From positions 1 to 12,031 of the forward strand of contig WRDZ01000010.1 of NCBI GenBank assembly GCA_009779595.1: 12,031 bases of DNA. The letters run 5' to 3'. This DNA is from Alphaproteobacteria bacterium (GTDB taxonomy: Bacteria > Pseudomonadota > Alphaproteobacteria > WRDZ01). Below are positions 1 to 4,841 of the stretch, in pieces (the first letter of the stretch is position 1; each line of letters opens with the position of its first letter). A program made the position numbers and the translations under genes. The notes beneath the pieces are model-generated. The model was not told the origin of the DNA. It did no database searches and was given only the letters and a program-made list of their open reading frames with translations.

Positions 1-143
1 ACAGGCGGCCTCAACAGCGGAGTGCCGATATAATCGCCGCCTCCATTGCCGCCGCCTCCGTCCCCGCCGTTACCGCAGCAGGCGTAAGAAACTGAAGAAA
101 ACATCACCGCGCTGCCAAGCAAAATCAAAAACAAATGCTTCAT
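1..143 (-). CDS. Small exported Gly-rich protein, 5' part only
   Basis: A reading frame starts at the ATG at 141-143 (minus strand) and runs off the left edge, so only about 47 residues are visible. The start is supported by GGAGG five bases upstream. The peptide begins MKHLFLILLGSAVMFSSVSYA, a short basic N-terminus followed by a hydrophobic core and an S-Y-A end, which looks like a Sec signal peptide. It continues directly with two cysteines and then a Gly/Asn/Asp-rich stretch. The Cys-Cys at the expected cleavage point hints at a lipoprotein, but the preceding S-Y-A is not a good lipobox, so cleavage by signal peptidase I is as likely. A strong extended -10 promoter lies just upstream. I do not recognise the family. 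Confidence 0.6.
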   Translation of the reverse strand, partial: MKHLFLILLGSAVMFSSVSYACCGNGGDGGGGNGGGDYIGTPLLRPP

Positions 144-180
144 CACAGCCTCCTTATTATTTTTCGTGTTGCAATGGCTC

Positions 181-209
181 ATTATAGCAGATTTCAAGGC
201 AAAAAGCAA
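181..209 (-). promoter_or_regulatory. Promoter of the exported Gly-rich protein
   Basis: On the minus strand there is a perfect TATAAT (181-186) preceded by TGC, giving an extended -10. TTGCTT (204-209) lies 17 bases further upstream as a -35. The start codon is at 143, so the 5' leader would be about 30 bases and contains GGAGG. Confidence 0.6.
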
Positions 210-249
210 CTGTTTTTGTCAGGGGGCGTCTTTTTACATTTTAAGGAAA

Positions 250-272
250 GCCGGCTTGAATCCTATGCCAGC
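250..272 (-). terminator. Weak hairpin after the OmpA-like gene
   Basis: Immediately after the TAG of the OmpA-like gene, GCTGGC and GCCGGC can pair (one G-U) around an 11-base loop and are followed by TTTCCTT. The U tract is interrupted, so this is at best a poor intrinsic terminator. It lies where the efp-suhB-ompA-like transcript should end. Confidence 0.25.
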
Positions 273-274
273 CG

Positions 275-832
275 CTAATTCCGGCCGGTAAGCACGATTT
301 CGACCTTGTCGGCCGTTCCGTCCCTGGCTGCGTTGCCCAGCGCGCGCACCTCTATCCTGAAGTTGCTGATGCCCTGGTCCATCAGATAGCTGCGCACACC
401 AAGAGCCCGCGACAGCGAAATCTGCCGCGCCGCGTTGGTCGCGTTGCGCGTGTCGTCCGGAAGCGACGAATAGCCCATTATCCTGGCGTTCATGCTTGGG
501 GTGTCGCGCAGCTTGGGGATAATCTGGTCCAGCTGCTGCCTGGCCTCCTGCGAAAGCGTGGTCTGGTTCGGCATGAACCTTAGGGTCAGCCGCGCCACCG
601 CGTTCGTGGTGTCGATTTCGCCGGTCATAGGCCGCCCAACCGACGTCGGCGGAACCGGCACGATTTGAGCCGGCAGCGGGGGCACGGCCTGTTCCAGCGG
701 CATCTCTATCTCGGTGGTCCTGTTGAACTGGAAGCGCAGCTGCGTGCTGCTGTCGGCGGCCCGCGCATTGACCATCACAGCCACGGCGAACAGCAAGACC
801 ATCAGCGCAAGCCAAAGAATTTTCCAAAGCAT
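275..832 (-). CDS. OmpA-family C-terminal domain protein, envelope-anchored
   Basis: The ATG at 832 is preferred over one at 853 because AAGGAG lies seven bases before it; this gives 185 residues. The N-terminus MLWKILWLALMVLLFAVAV is a signal peptide or membrane anchor ending in A-R-A-A. A Pro/Val-rich linker covers roughly residues 45-65, and an OmpA-like domain roughly 79-182. Family features visible are the 'L.F.pn...L' strand, the central helix, a 'GYSS' strand in place of the usual G-H-T-D, and S-L-S-R-A-L-G-V-R-S-Y-L matching the conserved LS..RA..V helix with its arginine. The usual terminal N-R-R-V-E-I is A-D-K-V-E-I here, so peptidoglycan binding may be altered. Only four bases separate it from the suhB stop, so it is probably the last gene of the efp-suhB operon. 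A structural link between outer layers and peptidoglycan is inferred from the family. Confidence 0.75.
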   Translation of the reverse strand: MLWKILWLALMVLLFAVAVMVNARAADSSTQLRFQFNRTTEIEMPLEQAVPPLPAQIVPVPPTSVGRPMTGEIDTTNAVARLTLRFMPNQTTLSQEARQQLDQIIPKLRDTPSMNARIMGYSSLPDDTRNATNAARQISLSRALGVRSYLMDQGISNFRIEVRALGNAARDGTADKVEIVLTGRN

Positions 833-836
833 AACC

Positions 837-1712
837 CTACTCCTTCGCCACATCTCTTAAAAAGCCGTGCAGCAGCCCGTTGGAATTCACAAGCGCCGAC
901 CCGTTCAAAATTTCCATATCGTCCTCGCTGCCGTCCGGCGTGCTTACCTTGCCGCCCGCCTCGCGCAGGATTATCACCGGAGCGGCCACGTCCCACGGGG
1001 CATAGAACAGCTCTATCCCGCCGTCCGTCTTGCCCATCGCAGTATAGCTCATGTTCATGCCCGTCAGCCCGAAGCTGCGCACCGACAGCGGGTTGTCCGT
1101 CAGCCTGCCCACTATGTTCTTCAGGCGCTTCAGGCGGCCCTTGTTGTCGAAGCTGTTGGGCATGCTAAGGCTTATCACCGACGACATGGGGCTGTCGTGC
1201 CCGGACACGCGCAGCCTGGTCGTGCCGCCCGCGCTGATGCAGTACGCCCCGCCGCCTTTTTCAGCATAAATCAGCTGGTCGTACATGGGCATATAGACCA
1301 CGCCGGCGTGCAGCTTGTTCTTGTACGCGCAGGCTATAAGCACCGCGAAATTGGGTATCCCGCGCAGGAAGTTCGTGGTGCCGTCTATCGGGTCCACATA
1401 GAACACGCTGTCCGGGTCTTCGCCCGGTATGTCGCCGGTTTCCTCGGTTGCGAAACTGTACGTCGGGCGGGCTTTCTTCAAGGCGTCCACAATGGTCTTT
1501 TCCGCGCGCAAATCCGCGCTTGACACAAAACCCTTGGCGCCCTTGGACGTTACGGAAAGCTTTTCCACCTCGCCGAAATCGCGTATCAGCGGCTTGCCCG
1601 CCTTGTACGCCGCGTCTATCATGACGTTCAGCAGCGGCGACAGCGCCGAATAGGATTTCCTTTGCCTTAGCTGGCGGAAGCTTTCGATAGTGTCGGTGCG
1701 CTTTGATGTCAT
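837..1712 (-). CDS. suhB: Inositol monophosphatase family protein (SuhB-like)
   Basis: This 291-residue cytosolic protein belongs to the Mg2+-dependent inositol-phosphate phosphatase family. Metal-binding motif A is visible as E-E-T-G (residues 90-93) and D-P-I-D-G-T-T-N-F (107-115). Motif B is W-D-V-A-A (240-244), followed by the G-G-K-V segment. All catalytic acids expected of an active enzyme are therefore present: the EE pair, D107, D110 and D241. Length is slightly above the 260-270 typical of SuhB because of about 25 extra N-terminal residues. The gene begins two bases after the efp stop, with AAAGG upstream, so translation is probably coupled to efp. The efp-suhB pairing is common in Alphaproteobacteria. 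Besides dephosphorylating inositol-1-phosphate, SuhB proteins can act in ribosomal RNA transcription complexes; which role applies here cannot be told from the sequence. Confidence 0.9.
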   Translation of the reverse strand: MTSKRTDTIESFRQLRQRKSYSALSPLLNVMIDAAYKAGKPLIRDFGEVEKLSVTSKGAKGFVSSADLRAEKTIVDALKKARPTYSFATEETGDIPGEDPDSVFYVDPIDGTTNFLRGIPNFAVLIACAYKNKLHAGVVYMPMYDQLIYAEKGGGAYCISAGGTTRLRVSGHDSPMSSVISLSMPNSFDNKGRLKRLKNIVGRLTDNPLSVRSFGLTGMNMSYTAMGKTDGGIELFYAPWDVAAPVIILREAGGKVSTPDGSEDDMEILNGSALVNSNGLLHGFLRDVAKE

Positions 1713-1714
1713 CG

Positions 1715-2278
1715 CTATTTCGCCCTTTCCACATAGGTGCAGTCGGCCGTTGCCACCACGATTTTCTCGCCCGCGTTGACGAACGGCGGGACCATGATTT
1801 TCATGCCGTTCTCAAGCCTGGCCGGCTTGTACGAAGTGGTCACGGTCTGGCCTTTCAGCGCGGGGTCGGCCTCGGCCACCTTAAGGGTGACGTGCATGGG
1901 CAGGTTCACGCCCACGGGCTTGCCCTCGATGAAATCCACGGTGACCGGCATGCTGTCCTGCAGGAACCCGACCTGCTCGCCCATCATCTCGACGGGCACG
2001 GCGAACTGCTCGAACGTGTCGGTGAACATGAAGTTCAAAAGGTCGCCCTCGCGGTAGGTGTACTGGCAGTCGCGCTCTTCCACGTTAAGCTTCTCCACCG
2101 AGTCGTTGGTGCGCCACCGCTCGTTCGTCTTGCTGCCCGTGTTAAGGTCGCGCATCTCGACCTGTATGAACGGGCTGCCCTTGCCCGGGGTTATTATGTT
2201 TATCTTCAGCACGGTCCACTGGCGGCCGTTATGTTCTATAACCCAGCCTGCGCGGATTAAGTTGGCTGTCATCTTCAT
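1715..2278 (-). CDS. efp: Translation elongation factor P
   Basis: A 187-residue EF-P, which binds the ribosome next to the P-site tRNA and relieves stalling at polyproline stretches. The start at 2278 (M-K-M-T-A-N) follows AAGGA with nine bases spacing and gives the normal family length; an upstream in-frame ATG at 2341 lacks this support and lies within the promoter. The N-terminal KOW-like domain carries the tip loop P-G-K-G-S-P-F with Lys33, the position modified by EpmA-type lysylation in many bacteria; it is Lys rather than the Arg used for rhamnosylation. The central and C-terminal OB domains follow, including G-Q-T-V-T-T-S-Y-K-P-A and the end V-N-A-G-E-K-I-V-V. It leads an operon with suhB and the OmpA-like gene. 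No modifying enzyme (epmA/epmB) is in this window. Confidence 0.96.
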   Translation of the reverse strand: MKMTANLIRAGWVIEHNGRQWTVLKINIITPGKGSPFIQVEMRDLNTGSKTNERWRTNDSVEKLNVEERDCQYTYREGDLLNFMFTDTFEQFAVPVEMMGEQVGFLQDSMPVTVDFIEGKPVGVNLPMHVTLKVAEADPALKGQTVTTSYKPARLENGMKIMVPPFVNAGEKIVVATADCTYVERAK

Positions 2279-2320
2279 TTTTGTTTTTCCTTGTTTTGTA
2301 AAATTCGCTGATGCTGCCCT

Positions 2321-2348
2321 ATCATAACATATTCTAGGCAAAATTCAA
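2321..2348 (-). promoter_or_regulatory. Promoter of efp operon
   Basis: On the minus strand, TTGAAT (2343-2348) and TATGAT (2321-2326) are 16 bases apart, and the -10 is preceded by TGT, an extended -10. The leader to the efp ATG at 2278 would be about 36 bases. Confidence 0.6.
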
Positions 2349-2419
2349 CCGGCAAGTAAAGGGAAAAATGACGTGCGCGGGAGCCCGGGCAAGCGCCAAA
2401 GCGAACCGAAAGTGAGCGA

Positions 2420-2450
2420 CGCGCGCCGCCTTTGGCCGGGCGGACGCGCG
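2420..2450 (+). repeat. GC-rich hairpin at the edge of repeat copy 1
   Basis: CGCGCGCCGCC (2420-2430) pairs with GGCGG-A-CGCGCG (2439-2450) to form an 11-bp stem with one bulged A and an eight-base loop. Its right arm runs into repeat copy 1. The left arm has no counterpart at copy 2, so it is either flanking sequence or a part lost from the other copy. Confidence 0.55.
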
Positions 2451-2500
2451 TGTCCTGCGGACCGCTTGGCAGTGCCGCTGGCGCGGCAGGCTATTGAATT
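2433..2500 (+). repeat. Intergenic palindromic repeat, copy 1
   Basis: This stretch is repeated in opposite orientation at 4112-4178, with about nine differences in 68 columns counted by eye. It holds two hairpins. The first (2448-2465) is GCG, bulged T, GTCC, loop TGC, GGAC, CGC. The second (2473-2488) is TGCCGC, loop TGGC, GCGGCA. It sits between the efp promoter and the tRNA, antisense to both. In one frame it reads A-D-R-L-A-V-P-L-A-R-Q-A, also conserved in copy 2. The family is not one I can name; it resembles REP-like or Rickettsia-palindromic-element-like dispersed elements in design only. Confidence 0.75.
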
Positions 2501-2516
2501 TGAAAGAAGCCGCCTG

Positions 2517-2609
2517 TTAAAACCCGATTTTCATGCGTATCAATACTATAATAAAAGATATGCCCTGCAACCACAGGTTTTGCCTTTTTGCATCACGCTT
2601 TTTTGACAT
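2517..2609 (-). CDS. Possible 30-residue small protein
   Basis: An ATG at 2609 follows GAGG with six bases spacing and opens a 30-codon frame ending in TAA at 2517. The product would start M-S-K-K-R-D-A-K-R-Q-N-L-W and continue with a hydrophobic stretch around I-S-F-I-I-V-L-I, then a basic end: a basic head plus a short hydrophobic helix. It lies 76 bases downstream of tRNA-Gly on the same strand. The GAG of the ribosome binding site is part of the 3' arm of the hairpin at 2616-2646. No homologue is recognised and no codon-use test is meaningful at this length, so it may be chance. Confidence 0.3.
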   Translation of the reverse strand: MSKKRDAKRQNLWLQGISFIIVLIRMKIGF

Positions 2610-2615
2610 TTTTAC

Positions 2616-2646
2616 CTCGATTCGTTTTTCATTAACACGATTCGAG
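2616..2646 (-). promoter_or_regulatory. Hairpin covering the small ORF's ribosome binding site
   Basis: On the minus strand CTCGAATCG and CGAATCGAG can pair over nine positions with a single central A-A mismatch, around a 13-base loop. The last bases of the 3' arm are GAG of the GAGG that precedes the ATG at 2609. If transcribed, the hairpin would mask that ribosome binding site. It also begins about 40 bases after the tRNA end, so a role in tRNA 3' processing is possible. No U run follows, which argues against a terminator. Confidence 0.4.
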
Positions 2647-2685
2647 TGTTTCCGGCAAAAATGTAAATCATCCAACGTTAAAATT

Positions 2686-2760
2686 TGGAGCGGGCGATGG
2701 GAATCGAACCCACGGCATTAAGCTTGGGAAGCTTACGTTCTACCTCTGAACTACGCCCGC
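2686..2760 (-). tRNA. tRNA-Gly (CCC anticodon), CCA encoded
   Basis: The minus strand folds as a complete tRNA. The acceptor stem is GCGGGCG/CGCCCGC, the D arm GTTC/GAAC with GG in its loop, the anticodon stem TAAGC/GCTTA with loop TTCCCAA (anticodon CCC at 2726-2728), a five-base variable loop, and the T arm GTGGG/CCCAT with loop TTCGATT. The discriminator is T, followed by an encoded CCA (2686-2688). The first 21 bases are also the 3' end of the upstream methyltransferase CDS. It reads the GGG codon. It is probably cotranscribed with the methyltransferase, since no separate promoter is evident. Confidence 0.95.
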
Positions 2761-3408
2761 AACCCGCTCGTACACGAAGAAGTCGTTGGGGTTCAGCGAC
2801 TTGTTGAACTGCCCGTCGAACCTTTCCTTCAGCACGAAGTCCTTCACGTTGTCGGCAATCCAGTCGGTGAACTTGCGCTGCCGCACGTGCACGCCCTCGA
2901 CGTCGTCGTTGTGCACGTTGTCTATGTCGGACGAGTATATTATCACATATCTTGTCGCAGCGGCGAAAAGGTCGCGCATGTGCTTTATGTACGTATGGTC
3001 CTCGACCAGGTAGTCGATGACGTCCAGCGACAAGGCCAGTTCGGCCTGGCGCCCGTCATAGTCGCGATAGTCGAAGAACTGCCACTGCGGGTATTTAAGG
3101 AAGAAATATTCCTGGCAGTCCCTCAGCGCGGACTGGGAGACTTCGTACCCCGTGTACTCGGGGAACCGGCAATAGCACAGGAAGCAGCCGTCGCCGCACC
3201 CGAAATCGATGACGGATTTCACGTCGTTTTCCTTGACGAAATTGTTCAGGAACCGCGACTTGAAGTCGGCTATGGCGTCGAAAGCGCCTTCCGTGCCGCC
3301 CAGCTGCCCCTGCTGGTAGCGCCTTTCCCAGTAATGTTCGGTCGTCTTGAAGCGATAGCGTTCTATCGGCTTAAGGTTCTTCACTTTCCTTGTTACTGTA
3401 GTGAACAT
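2740..3408 (-). CDS. Class I SAM-dependent methyltransferase
   Basis: A 222-residue cytosolic methyltransferase of the seven-strand Rossmann type. An N-terminal H-Y-W-E-R-R-Y segment (25-31) precedes motif I, V-I-D-F-G-C-G-D-G (66-74). An acidic residue in Y-E-V (89) is suited to the SAM ribose, and motif IV-like S-L-D-V-I-D-Y-L-V-E-D (127-137) follows, then V-I-I-Y-S-S. Proteins with this HYW..RY plus DFGCGDG layout are often found in surface glycan loci; the substrate here is unknown. The ATG at 3408 is chosen because it lies two bases after the STAS stop; an in-frame extension into the STAS gene has low-complexity Arg/Gly content and is a shadow. The last seven codons and the TAG lie inside tRNA-Gly, whose D loop provides the stop. 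Confidence 0.85.
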   Translation of the reverse strand: MFTTVTRKVKNLKPIERYRFKTTEHYWERRYQQGQLGGTEGAFDAIADFKSRFLNNFVKENDVKSVIDFGCGDGCFLCYCRFPEYTGYEVSQSALRDCQEYFFLKYPQWQFFDYRDYDGRQAELALSLDVIDYLVEDHTYIKHMRDLFAAATRYVIIYSSDIDNVHNDDVEGVHVRQRKFTDWIADNVKDFVLKERFDGQFNKSLNPNDFFVYERVAGVVQR

Positions 3409-3410
3409 CT

Positions 3411-3722
3411 TTAGTTTTCGAAATTGAACAGTTTGTCGAACGAGGCCAGTTCCATCGTGCTGCGCACCTTGCCGCCCGCGTTCTTGATGATGACTTCCAC
3501 GTCGTTGTCCGCGCCTTCCTCGTTGGCGATGACCAGCATGCCAAGCGCGGCCGAGTCTATGAACTCGACCCCGCCGAAGTTCAGCCATACCCTGCCGTTC
3601 TTCGCCGCCTTTATAAGGTTGATGACCTCGAAGAAACGCGAGTGGTCCTTGAAGGTGATATCGCCGGTCACGATAATCTCTTTATCGTTGTCCAGTTCTT
3701 TAACCGTGTACTCCATCGCCAT
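3411..3722 (-). CDS. STAS-domain protein (anti-sigma-factor-antagonist-like)
   Basis: A stand-alone STAS domain of 103 residues. The start at 3722 (M-A-M-E-Y-T-V) follows AAAGG with eight bases spacing and is preferred to 3761. The fold's landmarks are present: an N-terminal strand pair ending in I-V-T-G-D-I-T-F, the L-N-F-G-G-V-E-F-I-D-S-A-A-L-G-M-L loop and helix with the serine that is phosphorylated in SpoIIAA-type proteins, and a later I-I-K-N-A-G-G strand-turn. Such proteins act in partner-switch signalling with anti-sigma kinases, or as MlaB-type transporter subunits; no kinase, sigma factor or Mla transporter gene is adjacent. It is transcribed with the methyltransferase at a two-base interval, suggesting the two work together. 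The function of the pair is inference. Confidence 0.8.
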   Translation of the reverse strand: MAMEYTVKELDNDKEIIVTGDITFKDHSRFFEVINLIKAAKNGRVWLNFGGVEFIDSAALGMLVIANEEGADNDVEVIIKNAGGKVRSTMELASFDKLFNFEN

Positions 3723-3759
3723 TTCATGCACCTTTCGCTTCTGTTGCTTTGTAATTACC

Positions 3760-3788
3760 AATTAACCCGGCCGCCGCGCATAAGTCAA
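3760..3788 (-). promoter_or_regulatory. Possible promoter of STAS-methyltransferase-tRNA unit
   Basis: TTGACT (3783-3788) is followed after 17 bases by TTAATT (3760-3765) on the minus strand. The -35 is good and the -10 weak. The same short region carries TTAACCCGGCC (3762-3772) and TTAACCGGCC (3798-3807) as a direct repeat on the plus strand, a possible regulator half-site pair. Read-through from the L31 promoter is an alternative. Confidence 0.35.
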
Positions 3789-3806
3789 GGGTTTTATTTA
3801 ACCGGC

Positions 3807-4025
3807 CTATTTTTTCGGGGTGAATCCCGAAAAACGCTTGTTGTACTTGTTAAGCTGGTCGTTGGCTATAAGGTTCTGGCGCGCGCCGGTCCAGGCGTGG
3901 TGGGTCTTGACGTCCACGTCCAGCCGCACGGTCTTGCCCGCGTACGTGCTGCGGGTCTTCCTTTCCTCGCCGTCGGTCATTATATAGGTGATTTCCTTGT
4001 ACTCGGGGTGTATTCCTTTTTTCAT
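3807..4025 (-). CDS. rpmE: 50S ribosomal protein L31
   Basis: A 72-residue L31 beginning M-K-K-G-I-H-P-E-Y, with the family's I-H-P start, the central T-R-S-T segment and the K-R-F end. It lacks the four zinc-binding cysteines and has I-M-T-D-G-E-E and V-K-T-H-H-A-W-T-G, as in alphaproteobacterial cysteine-free L31. It sits at the central protuberance of the large subunit, bridging to the small one. The ATG at 4025 is chosen over a TTG at 4034: AAGGA lies 11 bases before the ATG, and only the ATG gives the standard N-terminus. The cysteine-free form needs no zinc. Its own promoter lies upstream. Confidence 0.95.
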   Translation of the reverse strand: MKKGIHPEYKEITYIMTDGEERKTRSTYAGKTVRLDVDVKTHHAWTGARQNLIANDQLNKYNKRFSGFTPKK

Positions 4026-4071
4026 AGCCTTCAAAGTCCTTCAGTAGTGTAAAAATTACAAACTAAGGGTC

Positions 4072-4100
4072 TTTATAACACATTTCCCATGCTTTGGCAA
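4072..4100 (-). promoter_or_regulatory. Promoter of rpmE
   Basis: TTGCCA (4095-4100) and TATAAA (4072-4077) are exactly 17 bases apart on the minus strand, and the -10 is preceded by TGT (extended -10). The leader to the ATG at 4025 is about 40 bases. The -35 lies only about a dozen bases from repeat copy 2. Confidence 0.7.
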
Positions 4101-4111
4101 GAACTTTTTAA

Positions 4112-4178
4112 TTTTCAAAAGCCTGCCGCGCAAGCGGCACCGCCAAGCGGTCTGCAAGACACGCGCATCCGCCCGCCA
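4112..4178 (-). repeat. Intergenic palindromic repeat, copy 2
   Basis: This is the inverted-orientation partner of 2433-2500. Both hairpins are kept. TGCCGC/GCGGCA (4124-4139 on the plus strand) now has loop TTGC on the element's strand. GCG-T-GTCT-TGC-AGAC-CGC (4147-4164) replaces the C-G pair next to the loop by T-A. It begins about 25 bases after the hdaA stop, in the same direction as hdaA, and ends in GGCTTTTGAAAATT, so it could serve as a transcription end for hdaA. The flanks beyond the core do not match copy 1. Confidence 0.75.
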
Positions 4179-4202
4179 CGCAAAAAAACCAGATTTTCGC
4201 CT

Positions 4203-4841
4203 TTAATCCCCGGCGTCCTGTTCCGCGCCTAACGCCTGCCTTATGACCGGCACGGTTATGCGCCGGCCAAGCGCCATGGCCAGCGAATCGGCCTTGTCCG
4301 CCAAATCGCGCACCGCCGCGAAGCTGCGCCGCACCCGCCTTATCGCGTACTTCAAGGCGTCGCCGTCTATGATTATCTGCCGGTCGGCCAGCTGCTTTAC
4401 AAGCACCGCGGCCAAAAGCTCGTCGTCGGGCAGGCCAAGCTCGACCGGAGTACAGGCCATTATGCGCGACTTCAGGTCCGGCAAGGTAACGGCGCGCTGT
4501 ATGTCCTGCATGGACCTGGCCGTCAGCAGGATATGCCCGCCGCGTTCTTTCACGCTGTTGAAAAGGTGGAAAACCGCCCGCTGCCTGGAATCGTCGCAGT
4601 TCATGTCTATATCTTCTTCCACCGCGCAGCCTGTGCTGGCCGCGAAAACCTTGGCCAGATGGGTCTTGCCCGACCCGCTTTCCCCGCACAGCACAAGCCC
4701 GGACGATGGCCAGTCGGGGAAGCGGTTCAGCCATTCCACGGCTTCCTTGTTGGATTCGGACACGAAGAAGTCGTCCAGGCTTTGCGAAGCTATGAACGGC
4801 AGTTTCAGCGGCAGCTGTCCGGCGGTCTTATCGGCTTTCAA
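4203..4841 (-). CDS. hdaA: HdaA, DnaA-related replication regulator
   Basis: A 212-residue DnaA-like AAA+ protein without the C-terminal DNA-binding domain, as in Hda/HdaA, which promotes hydrolysis of DnaA-bound ATP on the sliding clamp. Visible are the N-terminal clamp-binding motif G-Q-L-P-L-K-L (8-14), Walker A G-E-S-G-S-G-K-T-H (53-61), the F-H-L-F-N segment (91-95), I-L-L-T-A (104-108), and L-P-D-L-K-S-R (120-126) with the sensor region. P-D-D-E-L-L and L-A-D-R-Q-I follow. Walker B is weak (E-E-D-I-D). The start is TTG at 4841: an in-frame TAA lies six bases upstream and no ATG occurs before residue 80, so TTG is essentially forced; GGGA lies nine bases before it. It overlaps the DUF2066 gene by 14 bases, indicating coupled translation. 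Confidence 0.88.
   Translation of the reverse strand: MKADKTAGQLPLKLPFIASQSLDDFFVSESNKEAVEWLNRFPDWPSSGLVLCGESGSGKTHLAKVFAASTGCAVEEDIDMNCDDSRQRAVFHLFNSVKERGGHILLTARSMQDIQRAVTLPDLKSRIMACTPVELGLPDDELLAAVLVKQLADRQIIIDGDALKYAIRRVRRSFAAVRDLADKADSLAMALGRRITVPVIRQALGAEQDAGD

Larger units (their letters stand above)
2279..2685. other. Gene-poor interval between efp and tRNA-Gly
   Basis: About 400 bases hold no long gene. From left to right they contain the efp leader and promoter (to 2348), a short stretch with nothing obvious (about 2349-2400), the GC-rich hairpin and repeat copy 1 (2420-2500), the possible small ORF (2517-2609), the hairpin at 2616-2646, and an AT-rich tail directly after the tRNA CCA end. 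Confidence 0.7.

Noticed and set aside
665..1712. Long plus-strand frames opposite the OmpA-like and suhB genes
   Set aside because: These are high-GC shadows, rich in Arg, Pro and Ala with no recognisable domain, while the minus-strand frames carry clear family motifs.
2373..2606. Plus-strand frame across repeat copy 1
   Set aside because: It has no ribosome binding site and its only conserved part is the repeat. Kept as a repeat, with the shared frame noted as an alternative.
2603..2631. Plus-strand promoter from TTGACA at 2603
   Set aside because: No acceptable -10 lies 16-18 bases downstream and there is no plus-strand gene to serve.
2533..2721. Plus-strand frame ending in W-E-S-N-P-R-H
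   Set aside because: The C-terminal end is the antisense translation of tRNA-Gly, a known artefact of gene calling, and the rest has no support.
3409..3588. N-terminal extension of the methyltransferase into the STAS gene
   Set aside because: The extension is an Arg/Gly-rich shadow of the STAS gene. The ATG two bases after the STAS stop gives a normal methyltransferase N-terminus.
4179..4202. Intrinsic terminator from the T7 run after hdaA
   Set aside because: Seven Ts are present on the minus strand but only a 4-bp stem with a large loop precedes them at a distance. Repeat copy 2 is the better candidate for ending the transcript.
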